Notes under the pieces: generated by a model | Told to the model about the DNA's origin: nothing | Seen by the model: only the letters and a program-made list of their open reading frames with translations | Database searches by the model: none | Program-made: the position numbers and the translations under genes | Shown here: one piece after another, positions 56,830-64,000 of the stretch | Numbering within the stretch: the stretch's first letter is position 1 | How the letters are laid out: the number at the start of each line of letters is the position of its first letter | Origin: Candidatus Competibacteraceae bacterium | GTDB taxonomy: Bacteria > Pseudomonadota > Gammaproteobacteria > Competibacterales > Competibacteraceae | Reading direction: 5' to 3' | DNA length: 64,000 nt | Assembly (NCBI GenBank): GCA_003989085.1 | Contig: RXIV01000001.1 | Span: forward strand, 186,001-250,000

Positions 56830-57405
56830 TTAAGGATCGCGCCGGGCATCAATCCGGCGTCGGCTCCGGGCGCGCCGACCCCACTGTCGGACATAGGCTG
56901 CGCCGCTCCAGAACGTAGTCAGCGCAGTCAGGTAGATTAACCCGGTGATCAGCCAGACCGGCTGAGCGGCCATCCCGTAGTGAACGATCACGGCCAGTGT
57001 CAACAGCAGTTGCAGCAGAGTGTTAAGCTTGCTTATCAGCAGCGGCATAGCTTCAAACCGCTCAATCAGTAGATGGTAACTGACCGCGCCACCGACGATG
57101 ACAACATCCCGCGCCACCACCAGCGCCACCAGCCAGCGTGGCAATTCATTCAGCCAGCCCAGCGCCAGCATCGCCCCCAGCAATAGCAGCTTGTCAGCTA
57201 GCGGGTCCAACAAACCGCCCAGTTCGCTGGTCCACCCAAAGTACTTGGCCAGAAACCCGTCCAGCGCATCGGAAACGCCGGCAATGATGAACAGCCACAG
57301 GGCCGGACCATAGCGTTCTTCCAGCAGCAGCCACAGGAACGGCCCAACCAGCAGAATCCGCAGGCCAGTGATGAGATTGGGGATATGACGGGCTTTCAAG
57401 GGCAT
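56830..57405 (-). CDS. CDP-alcohol phosphatidyltransferase family protein
   Basis: 191-residue membrane enzyme. The CAP motif is recognisable as SDALDGFLAKYFGWTSELGG followed by LLDPLADKLLLL; the usual DGxxAR is DGFLAK here. About five hydrophobic segments. The opening IPNLITGLRILLVGPFLWLL is like phosphatidylglycerophosphate synthase (PgsA) or a related cardiolipin-type enzyme. Which phospholipid it makes cannot be decided from sequence alone. The C terminus is basic (RRARSRRRIDARRD). Confidence 0.88.
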   Translation of the reverse strand: MPLKARHIPNLITGLRILLVGPFLWLLLEERYGPALWLFIIAGVSDALDGFLAKYFGWTSELGGLLDPLADKLLLLGAMLALGWLNELPRWLVALVVARDVVIVGGAVSYHLLIERFEAMPLLISKLNTLLQLLLTLAVIVHYGMAAQPVWLITGLIYLTALTTFWSGAAYVRQWGRRARSRRRIDARRDP

Positions 57406-57530
57406 GGGTGTTATGTGATCAGCACAGTTTTTGGCGAGTGGACTGGAGTTTCGACAATGGCGGCAACATTTGACCGCCAGATGACCACATTAATTGTGGC
57501 GCATCCAAACCTATGCAGGAGAATAGACCC

Positions 57531-58058
57531 ATGACCGAATCCCACAACAGCACCCCTCTAATTCCAGCTTACCGGCGGATGATGGAGCGGTTGAAAGAAC
57601 GCCTGGAAGAACTGGAACAGGCCGAACAGGCGGCCTTTCCGCAACTGAGCGCCAGCATTGAACATGTTGCGGAACGGGCGGTGGAACTGGGCGAACTCAC
57701 CCGCGAGGAAGCCCGGCTGATCGGCGGTTATCTCCAGCGCGATTTGGAAGACGCCGGGCAGCATCTGGCTACGACCGGACGCGATTTGAGCGCTTGGCTG
57801 CGCTTTGATCTGGAATTGCTGGAGGAACGGTTGCTGGATTTCTTCCAGCGTGGCGTCGATCAATCGCGGCTGGATTGGCTGGCCTTTGAATCTTCTCCGG
57901 AAACAGAACCGGTGCGCTATCAATGCGGCGAGATTACCGGGCCAGGAACCCTGCAATGCGAAGCGTGCGGCGAGCTGCGGATCTGCCATGCGCCCTCGGT
58001 GATTAACCCCTGTGCGGCTTGCGGGGGAGCCGTTTTTCTGCGCGTCACCGACGAATAA
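57531..58058 (+). CDS. DUF1451/zinc-ribbon protein (YbeL-like)
   Basis: 175 residues. A helical, charged N-terminal region (about 10-140) with KERLEELEQAEQAAF, then a C-terminal zinc ribbon: CGEITGPGTLQCEACGELR and NPCAACGGAVFL (two CxxC pairs). The family is found in many gammaproteobacteria and is of unknown role. ATG 57531 is chosen, with AGGAG upstream. Confidence 0.88.
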   Translation: MTESHNSTPLIPAYRRMMERLKERLEELEQAEQAAFPQLSASIEHVAERAVELGELTREEARLIGGYLQRDLEDAGQHLATTGRDLSAWLRFDLELLEERLLDFFQRGVDQSRLDWLAFESSPETEPVRYQCGEITGPGTLQCEACGELRICHAPSVINPCAACGGAVFLRVTDE

Positions 58059-58202
58059 TGTCCAGGGTTCGCTGCGCCCCCGAACCGGGTGTGGTTGGCT
58101 GATGAATGCGCTAAGCTGGCTTTTTTTGTTCAAACCGGTCATCAACCCGCCATTCTGATCTGTATAACAGTGCAAAATTTTGAATAATCTGGCTATTTTA
58201 TT

Positions 58203-58226
58203 AAATTAGGGTGTTTGTTCTAATTT
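58203..58226. promoter_or_regulatory. AT-rich inverted repeat upstream of the acyl-CoA dehydrogenase gene
   Basis: AAATTAG (58203-58209) and CTAATTT (58220-58226) form a perfect inverted repeat with a 10-base spacer, about 76 bases before the gene. The surrounding 58180-58235 is AT-rich, as at a promoter. A fatty-acid-responsive operator is possible but not identified. Confidence 0.35.
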
Positions 58227-58301
58227 TTACGCTTAGGTTCGCAGTACGGTGCGGCTTGCCAATAACCTGTTGAATCGACAACGTAACTAAGGATTACGCC
58301 C

Positions 58302-60104
58302 ATGCCAAGCTATACTGCTCCCGTTCGCGATATGCAGTTCGTTCTGCACGAATTGCTCAAGATCGACCGCTATAACGACATTCTGGCTGGTTTTTCCGAA
58401 GTGACTCCTGACACTGCCGCCGCCATTCTGGAGAGCGCGGCCCAACTCAGTCAGGAGGTGTTGCAACCGCTGAATCGGGTGGGCGACCGCGAAGGCTGCC
58501 GGTTGGAAAACGGCAAGGTCACTACTCCAACTGGGTTCAAGGACGCTTACCGCGCGGTTACTGAGGGCGGCTGGACTGGTCTGATCGGTGCGCCCGAGCA
58601 TGGCGGCCAGGGTTTGCCCTATGTGCTGGGACTGGCGGTCAGCGAAATGATGGCCTCGGCCAATATGGCTTTCACGATGTATCCGGGCCTGACCAGTGGC
58701 GCGATGGAAGCCATTGAGATCGGCGGCACCGACGCGCAGAAGGCGCTGTATCTGCCCAAGATGGTCAGCGGTCAATGGACCGGCACCATGAACCTGACCG
58801 AGCCGCATTGCGGCACTGACCTTGGCCTGCTGCGCACCAAGGCCGAACCACAGGCCGACGGCAGCTACCGGATCACTGGAACCAAGATTTTTATCTCCGC
58901 TGGCGAGCATGATCTGGCCGAGAACATCATTCATCTGGTGCTGGCGAAGATTCCCGGCGGACCGGACGGGGTCAAGGGCATTTCGCTGTTCATCGTCCCT
59001 AAATTCTTGGTCAATCCCGACGCCAGCCTCGGTGATCGCAATGCGGTGAGTTGCGGGGCGCTGGAAGAGAAGATGGGCATTCACGGCAACTCAACTTGTG
59101 TGATGAACTATGACGGTGCGGTTGGCTACTTGATCGGTGAGGAGCACAAGGGTCTGCGCACCATGTTTATCATGATGAACGCCGCCCGGCTGGGGGTGGC
59201 GGTGCAGGGTTTGAGTCAGGCAGAAGTGGCCTATCAGAACGCGGTGGACTACTGCAAGGATCGGGTGCAGGGCCGCTCGCTGCGCGGCGCCAAATTCCCG
59301 GATCAGCCCGCCGATCCGATCATCGTTCATCCCGACATTCGGCGAATGCTGATGACAGTGCGGGTGTTCCAGGAAGGTGCGCGGTCGCTGGCCTATTGGG
59401 CCGGTTTGCAGGTGGACATTATCCGCAAGCATCCTGACCCGGAGACCCGGCGCAAGGCTGAGGATTTGCTGAGCCTGCTAACCCCGGTGATGAAAGCCTA
59501 TTTCACTGACATGGGTTTCACCTCCGCCAATTTGTGCCTGCAATGCTTCGGCGGCCACGGCTATATCGCCGAATGGGGCATGGAACAGTTCGTGCGCGAT
59601 GCCCGGATCACCCAGATTTACGAAGGGACCAATGGCATTCAGGCGTTGGATTTAATTGGACGCAAGCTGCCAGCTAACAAGGGCCGGGCGATTCAGCTCT
59701 TTTTTGCGCTGGTCGGCGGGTTTTGCGAGAAGTACGAGGACAATGCTGCGCTGTCGCCTTTCGTCAAACCGTTGACCGAGGCTCTGGAGCGGCTGGTGGA
59801 GGCTACGCAATGGCTGATGCAGCACGCCATTTCCAATCCGGACAACGGCGGTGCGGCGTCGATGGATTATCTGTACATGATGGCGCTGGTGACGCTGGGC
59901 TACCAGTGGGCGCAGACCGCCCGGATTTGCGAAAATCAGCTTTCCAATCCCGACGATGACAGCTTCGACCGGCAGTTTTACCAGAACAAGCTGGTCTGCG
60001 CCGAGTTCTTCATGGAAAAGGTGCTGCCGGAAACGATGGCCCATTTAGCCAAGATTCAGGCCGGGGCCGATGCGCTGATGACCCTGAAAGCCGAGGCGTT
60101 CTGA
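58302..60104 (+). CDS. Acyl-CoA dehydrogenase
   Basis: 600-residue FAD enzyme of fatty acid beta-oxidation. The N-terminal extension and middle domain have GLPYVLGLAVSEMM, MNLTEPHCGTDLGLLRTKA and ITGTKIFISAGEHD (FAD/substrate). YxGTNGIQALDLIGRK (here QIYEGTNGIQALDLIGRKL) carries the catalytic Glu. The C-terminal domain extends to 600 residues, as in the long AcdB/FadE-like class. ATG 58302 follows GGATTACGCCC. Confidence 0.93.
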   Translation: MPSYTAPVRDMQFVLHELLKIDRYNDILAGFSEVTPDTAAAILESAAQLSQEVLQPLNRVGDREGCRLENGKVTTPTGFKDAYRAVTEGGWTGLIGAPEHGGQGLPYVLGLAVSEMMASANMAFTMYPGLTSGAMEAIEIGGTDAQKALYLPKMVSGQWTGTMNLTEPHCGTDLGLLRTKAEPQADGSYRITGTKIFISAGEHDLAENIIHLVLAKIPGGPDGVKGISLFIVPKFLVNPDASLGDRNAVSCGALEEKMGIHGNSTCVMNYDGAVGYLIGEEHKGLRTMFIMMNAARLGVAVQGLSQAEVAYQNAVDYCKDRVQGRSLRGAKFPDQPADPIIVHPDIRRMLMTVRVFQEGARSLAYWAGLQVDIIRKHPDPETRRKAEDLLSLLTPVMKAYFTDMGFTSANLCLQCFGGHGYIAEWGMEQFVRDARITQIYEGTNGIQALDLIGRKLPANKGRAIQLFFALVGGFCEKYEDNAALSPFVKPLTEALERLVEATQWLMQHAISNPDNGGAASMDYLYMMALVTLGYQWAQTARICENQLSNPDDDSFDRQFYQNKLVCAEFFMEKVLPETMAHLAKIQAGADALMTLKAEAF

Positions 60105-60138
60105 GCGGCGCCGCCCATACCGGGTCATAGAACCGGAA

Positions 60139-60157
60139 CACGGGCAGGATGCCCGTG
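60139..60157. repeat. Perfect hairpin repeat between convergent genes
   Basis: CACGGGCA and TGCCCGTG pair perfectly around a GGA loop; AACACGGGCAGGATGCCCG is a common dispersed palindrome in proteobacterial genomes. It may act as a terminator for either convergent gene (acyl-CoA dehydrogenase +, otsB -), though no T-run follows. Confidence 0.5.
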
Positions 60158-60970
60158 CTACGCCGCCCGCCGCAAGCAGGCCAGACTGTAGGCTAGCGCC
60201 TTGCTCATATCCTGTTGCCGCCGCAGATAAAACCGGGCGTGCGAGTCGGGATGCCAACCCACCCGAATCCCCAGAATGTCGGGATGCTCCAGGCGGAATA
60301 CGTCTTCGTCGGTGTCATCGTCGCCGAAGAAAATGGCGCGGCCAAAGCCCTGTTCCGCCATAAGCCGCAACAAGGCGCTGCCCTTGTTGGTTTCGGCGTT
60401 GGGGAACAGGTTAAACACCCTTTTGCCGCCGCTGATCTGCGGGGCCGGCTGCAAACCGGACAATGCCGCGCTGATCGCGGCCATAGCCTGATCGGGATCA
60501 GCAGCGTTGCGATAGTGAAGGGTCAGGGTGTACTGCTTGTCCTCGATCCACACTCCTGACAGGTCAACCAGTCCACAACGCCAACGCCGTGACCAGCCAT
60601 CGAGGGCAGTAGCCGGTAACGGTGAGGCTTGCAATTGTTCCAGCCAGCCTTTGACCAGACTCTGCGCTTGCTGTAATTCAGGCCGAGTCGGATCGCCCCA
60701 ATCCAGCCCGTGATTGCCAATCATGAAGTCCACTGCTACCCCGTTGAGCAGGGTTTCCAACTCGGGGCGATGCCGCCCGGACAGGACCGCTACCGGGACC
60801 GACTCGCGCAGGCGGCGCAGGCGAGCCTGCATCGTAGTAGACAGGGATACTTCGCAGGGATCATTGGCCAGCGCAGTCAAAGTGCCGTCGTAATCCAGGG
60901 CGAACAGCGGGCGATGACGACACCACTCGCGTAAAGCGGCGATGCCAGTTTTGGAAAAAAAAGGGTGCAT
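60158..60970 (-). CDS. otsB: Trehalose-6-phosphate phosphatase
   Basis: 270-residue HAD phosphatase removing phosphate from trehalose 6-phosphate. The nucleophile motif is FALDYDGTLTAL, with SGRHRPELETLL and FFGDDDTDEDVFR as motifs II and IV. FMIGNHGLDW and NKGSALLRL are also typical. It follows the otsA gene by 26 bases on the same strand. Trehalose is an osmoprotectant, so regulation by osmotic stress is likely. Confidence 0.95.
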   Translation of the reverse strand: MHPFFSKTGIAALREWCRHRPLFALDYDGTLTALANDPCEVSLSTTMQARLRRLRESVPVAVLSGRHRPELETLLNGVAVDFMIGNHGLDWGDPTRPELQQAQSLVKGWLEQLQASPLPATALDGWSRRWRCGLVDLSGVWIEDKQYTLTLHYRNAADPDQAMAAISAALSGLQPAPQISGGKRVFNLFPNAETNKGSALLRLMAEQGFGRAIFFGDDDTDEDVFRLEHPDILGIRVGWHPDSHARFYLRRQQDMSKALAYSLACLRRAA

Positions 60971-60996
60971 GATGTGATGTCCCGTAGAGAGCAGGT

Positions 60997-63315
60997 TCAG
61001 GAGGGTTCTTTAAGCAGCGCCACATTGGCGCCCAGACTGGACAGCTTGAGGGCGAAGCGGTTTTTCCGGCGCACGGCGGCGGCATCGAGCAACATCCGCC
61101 CGGCCCAGCGGAAGATATTGAATTCGCTGACGTAGCTTCGCATGGCGTGCATCCGTTCCCGTTGTTCGCTTTTGGGCATGGACAGGGCGACATGCAGCGC
61201 CTCGGCGCACTGCTCAATGTCGTAGGGGTTCACGATCAGCGCCTCAGTCAGTTCCCGCGAGGCTCCGGCGAACATGCTGAGAATCAATACGCCTTCCTCA
61301 TCGTCGCGGGCGGATAGATATTCCTTGGCGACCAGATTCATTCCGTCGTGCAGGCTGCTGACCAGACACAGCACGGCGGCGCGAAAATACTGAAACACAT
61401 CGACCGGCTCATGGTGTTCGATCTTGAGAATGATCGGGCGGTAGCGGCCATCGCCATACTTGAGGTTCACCTGTTCCGCCATCGCCCGCACCTCGGCGTC
61501 AAAGTGTTGATAGGCGGGAAGCGAGGAGCGCGACGGCGCGGCGATCTGCACAAAGGAGAACTTGCCGATCCATTCCGGGTGTTTTTCCAGCAATCGTTCG
61601 ATGGAGCGGAACCGCTCGACAATCCCCTTGGTGTAATCGAGCCGGTCTACGCCAATCCCGATCAGCACCTCATCGGCGATATTGTCGCGGGCGCGGACTT
61701 GCTGGAGGCATTCCGGGCCGGGTGGCACATCGACTAACCAGCGTGGCGGCCATTCAATCGAGATCGGGTAGGCTCGCACCAGCGCAATCTTGCCGTTGTA
61801 GGAGATGGACGAAGTTTCCATATCAATCCGCGACTCCAGAAACCGATCCACGGTTTCGATAAAATTGTTGACGTGATAGCGGGTGTGGAACCCCATGATG
61901 CTGCTGCCCAACAATCCTTCCAAAATCGCTTCCCGCCACGGGCAGATGCCGAAGACTTCCTGATTGGGCCAGGGAATGTGCCAGAAGGTAATGATGGTCG
62001 CCTGCGGTAACTGGTTGCGGATCATTTGTGGCAACAGCGCAAAATGGTAGTCCTGAATCAACACCACTGGGTCCGCGCTCCGCGCATCCCGTACTACCGC
62101 ATCAGCGAATTTCTGGTTGACCTTGACGTACTCCTGCCAGTCTGAACTACGGAAGATCGGGCGGGTATGGGCAATATGGCACAACGGCCACAGCCCTTCG
62201 TTGGAGAAGCCGTAGTAATAGCCGAGTTCTTCTTCCTTACTGAGCCACACTCGGTGGATTTCATACTGCGGATGATCCGGCGGCACCTTGACCCGGTCGC
62301 GCTCGTCCACCACTTCGCGGTCGGCGGAACCGTTGCCGTGCGCCACCCACACCCCGGAACAGGCGCGGACAATCGGCTCCATCGCAGTGACCAGACCGCT
62401 AGCCGGGAAGTGGACCTGAATCTGTTCGCCGACCCGGCTGTGGATGTAGGGCTGGCGATTGGACACTACAATGACTTCATCGCCGGACAGTTCGCAGGCC
62501 AGAATTTCGCGCAGTTTCTCCGGGGTCCAGTTCAGTTGCTGGTCATCACGGATAGTGCGGTTATCTTCCAGTTCCTGCATCAGGTTCTTGATGTCACGCA
62601 GTATTGGTTGAAATTCCTGGTGCTGGGGCGCAATCACGTCATCGGCAGCGTTGGGCTTGCGTGCCTCGTTGAGCAGGGTCCGCATCGAGTTCATCCATTC
62701 CTTGCGACTCCAGCGGGCCACAACCACCGCAACCAGTGAGGTCACAACGCCGATCACCAGAATCAACGCGATGAGATAATTTCGGGTGTCATCGACGCGC
62801 CGACCGGCCACGCTCAGGTCATGGACGATGATTAGCCGGCCCAGCTTAATGGCGGCAGGGGATGATGCGCCCTCTGCTTCGACCAGCGGCATCGCCAGCG
62901 TGGCGGCTGTGATGTTGAAACGGCCACCTTTGAGATCCCTGGTCATTAATGGCGACGGACTGTCGCCAGCGGCTTGAGGGTCGGCGGGGATATCTTGGCA
63001 AGTGAGATCTGCCGGGAACAGCACAGTCTTGAATTCAAGCACATTGTCGGCATTGCAATAGCCCATAGCCAGAATACGTTCATCTTGGGCGACCTTATCC
63101 AGGAGCGTCTGGATTTTGCTTTTTCGCTCGCGACCCTTGGTCAGCAGCAGGGGCTGTAAACTTTCTTGGAGGGTATTCGTCACCAGTTGGCTACGCAGCT
63201 CCAGATCCTTGATAAGCCAGCGCTGGGTCACCAAATCCAACACTGGAACCATCATTGCGCCAATGATCCCCAACACGATAATCAAGGGAATAACAAACTT
63301 AAGAATCAGTTTCAT
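60997..63315 (-). CDS. otsA: Trehalose-6-phosphate synthase with N-terminal membrane sensor-like region
   Basis: 772 residues. The GT20 domain (about 275-745) makes trehalose 6-phosphate from UDP-glucose and glucose 6-phosphate: GLVTAMEPI, VWVAHGNGSADREVV, IQDYHFALLPQMIR, FWHIPWPNQEVF and GIGVDRLDYTKGI. Unlike typical 450-500-residue enzymes it has an N-terminal region with a membrane helix (about 6-29), an extracytoplasmic stretch (about 30-181), a second helix (about 182-204) and a charged linker. ATG 63315 has GGGAG 6 bases upstream. Confidence 0.93.
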   Translation of the reverse strand: MKLILKFVIPLIIVLGIIGAMMVPVLDLVTQRWLIKDLELRSQLVTNTLQESLQPLLLTKGRERKSKIQTLLDKVAQDERILAMGYCNADNVLEFKTVLFPADLTCQDIPADPQAAGDSPSPLMTRDLKGGRFNITAATLAMPLVEAEGASSPAAIKLGRLIIVHDLSVAGRRVDDTRNYLIALILVIGVVTSLVAVVVARWSRKEWMNSMRTLLNEARKPNAADDVIAPQHQEFQPILRDIKNLMQELEDNRTIRDDQQLNWTPEKLREILACELSGDEVIVVSNRQPYIHSRVGEQIQVHFPASGLVTAMEPIVRACSGVWVAHGNGSADREVVDERDRVKVPPDHPQYEIHRVWLSKEEELGYYYGFSNEGLWPLCHIAHTRPIFRSSDWQEYVKVNQKFADAVVRDARSADPVVLIQDYHFALLPQMIRNQLPQATIITFWHIPWPNQEVFGICPWREAILEGLLGSSIMGFHTRYHVNNFIETVDRFLESRIDMETSSISYNGKIALVRAYPISIEWPPRWLVDVPPGPECLQQVRARDNIADEVLIGIGVDRLDYTKGIVERFRSIERLLEKHPEWIGKFSFVQIAAPSRSSLPAYQHFDAEVRAMAEQVNLKYGDGRYRPIILKIEHHEPVDVFQYFRAAVLCLVSSLHDGMNLVAKEYLSARDDEEGVLILSMFAGASRELTEALIVNPYDIEQCAEALHVALSMPKSEQRERMHAMRSYVSEFNIFRWAGRMLLDAAAVRRKNRFALKLSSLGANVALLKEPS

Positions 63316-63852
63316 TTTGACTCCCGTAGATCATGAAGTTGGCCCCATTTTTGGGGTTTTTCTTAACGGAATATGGCGTTCCTTTACGGAGTGTGGAATT
63401 TTCAACATATTGTTAGAACAAAAAATTGTTGATGAATGATTTTTAACTTATTGAAACATACTGGTAATGGTGCTTTCAGGTATGGATTGATGAAAATAGC
63501 CAATCCACAAGTCGTAAAGGAGCACTGTAATCAACAGCGCCAATTCCCATAATGCCTAAAAGGACCATGTCGACCAAGACCCAATATTGCTTGGCACTGA
63601 TGATTTTAAGAAAATAGTGTGTTAATTCATTGGGTAACCCTCATAATTTGCGCTGATGCTCACTAAAGGCCAAGATGCTTTCTTGGAGCGGGTATCGGCC
63701 AACCCCACTGTCTGGAGCGCACCGCCTGTTGCCGGGGTTCGAGCGTCGCTCCTGATGGTCCATTTCATATTCATAAGGGTGTGTTGCACCACGCCTGGAA
63801 CCCCGTACAGGGTAATTTTTCCCTGGATATTGTGATCGGTACCCGCTAACCC
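63316..63852. other. 537-base gap upstream of otsA
   Basis: AT-rich leader with a CCCC-ATTTTT-GGGG hairpin (63343-63356) about 30 bases before otsA. A 55-codon minus-strand frame (63476-63640) has membrane-like sequence (VLVDMVLLGIMGIGAV) but no start codon near its beginning; it may be a gene remnant. A 105-codon frame (63622-63939) has no recognisable family and overlaps the start of the plus-strand gene. Confidence 0.45.
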
Positions 63853-64000
63853 ATGACTTCGCAATCCAATCAGAACCTGTCCCGCGCCAGCGAAAATCTC
63901 CTCCGCGCCAAACGGCGCTTTGAGAAACTCAACCACCAACGGCTTCGCCTGTTGCCCCGCGCCCTAGCACTGGGCGTGTTGTCTGGGTTAATGGCGGTCG
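63853..64000 (+). CDS. Start of a membrane protein, probably a ClC-type chloride channel
   Basis: 49 codons from ATG 63853 to the window end, in a frame that stays open. The N terminus is polar and basic (SRASENLLRAKRRFEKLNHQ), then a hydrophobic helix begins (LALGVLSGLMAV). The GxxSGxMAV pattern is like the first membrane helix of ClC family channels/antiporters. Too short to be sure. Confidence 0.5.
   Translation, partial: MTSQSNQNLSRASENLLRAKRRFEKLNHQRLRLLPRALALGVLSGLMAV

Noticed and set aside
63622..63939. 105-codon minus-strand frame near the right edge
   Set aside because: No family, no convincing ribosome site, and it overlaps the start of a plausible plus-strand membrane protein gene.
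1..64000. CRISPR arrays, insertion sequences, prophage or tRNA genes
   Set aside because: No spaced identical repeats, transposase/integrase sequence or cloverleaf was seen anywhere in the window.

Overview
The window reads as chromosomal DNA from a gammaproteobacterium with fairly high GC. The evidence is the gene neighbourhoods: pilMNOPQ, pilBCD-coaE-zapD, mutT-argJ-secA and ribE-ribB-ribH-nusB are arranged as in gammaproteobacteria. Arn-type lipid A modification, urease and many c-di-GMP proteins suggest an environmental, possibly wastewater-type lineage such as the Competibacteraceae. The family name is an inference from overall impression and was not tested. No CRISPR array, tRNA, rRNA, transposase or prophage gene was seen.

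Layout. 1-3952 (-): type IV pilus assembly genes pilM-N-O-P-Q, with pilQ cut by the window edge. 4165-6650: small conserved genes around a 665-base gap that holds a compact nested structure (5459-5608), probably a structured RNA. 6844-9650 (+): riboflavin genes and nusB. 9720-12474 (-): urease accessory genes ureE and ureF, with a V4R sensor and a frameshifted diguanylate cyclase between them. 12647-20421 (+): a complete lipid A aminoarabinose (arn) locus led by an outer membrane protein gene. 20464-23697 (-): ureDABC. The arn block lies exactly where ureC should continue into ureE, so it seems to have split a urease operon; ureG is not in the window.

23854-31754: a membrane SpoIIE phosphatase/ATPase switch protein, ispG, an isochorismatase-like hydrolase, a DedA-PAP2 fusion and a PAS-PAS-GGDEF cyclase. 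31810-39597 (-): an XRE regulator and a four-gene operon encoding a FecR-TPR-outer membrane barrel protein, a 77-residue protein, a CHASE2 histidine kinase and an NtrC-type response regulator. Tandem palindromes at the 3' end of the regulator gene and a partial -24/-12 promoter suggest it may control the downstream xre-cyclase pair. This is the strongest candidate for an undescribed system.

39868-64000: thrH, a cyclic-nucleotide-binding protein, pilBCD-coaE-zapD, mutT-argJ-secA, a patatin phospholipase, YihY and PerM family membrane proteins, an EAL/HDOD protein, a CDP-alcohol phosphatidyltransferase, a zinc-ribbon protein, an acyl-CoA dehydrogenase, trehalose synthesis (otsB and a membrane-anchored otsA), and the start of a probable ClC channel. 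Two halves of the type IV pilus machinery (alignment/secretin and motor/platform/peptidase) therefore lie in one window, without pilin genes.
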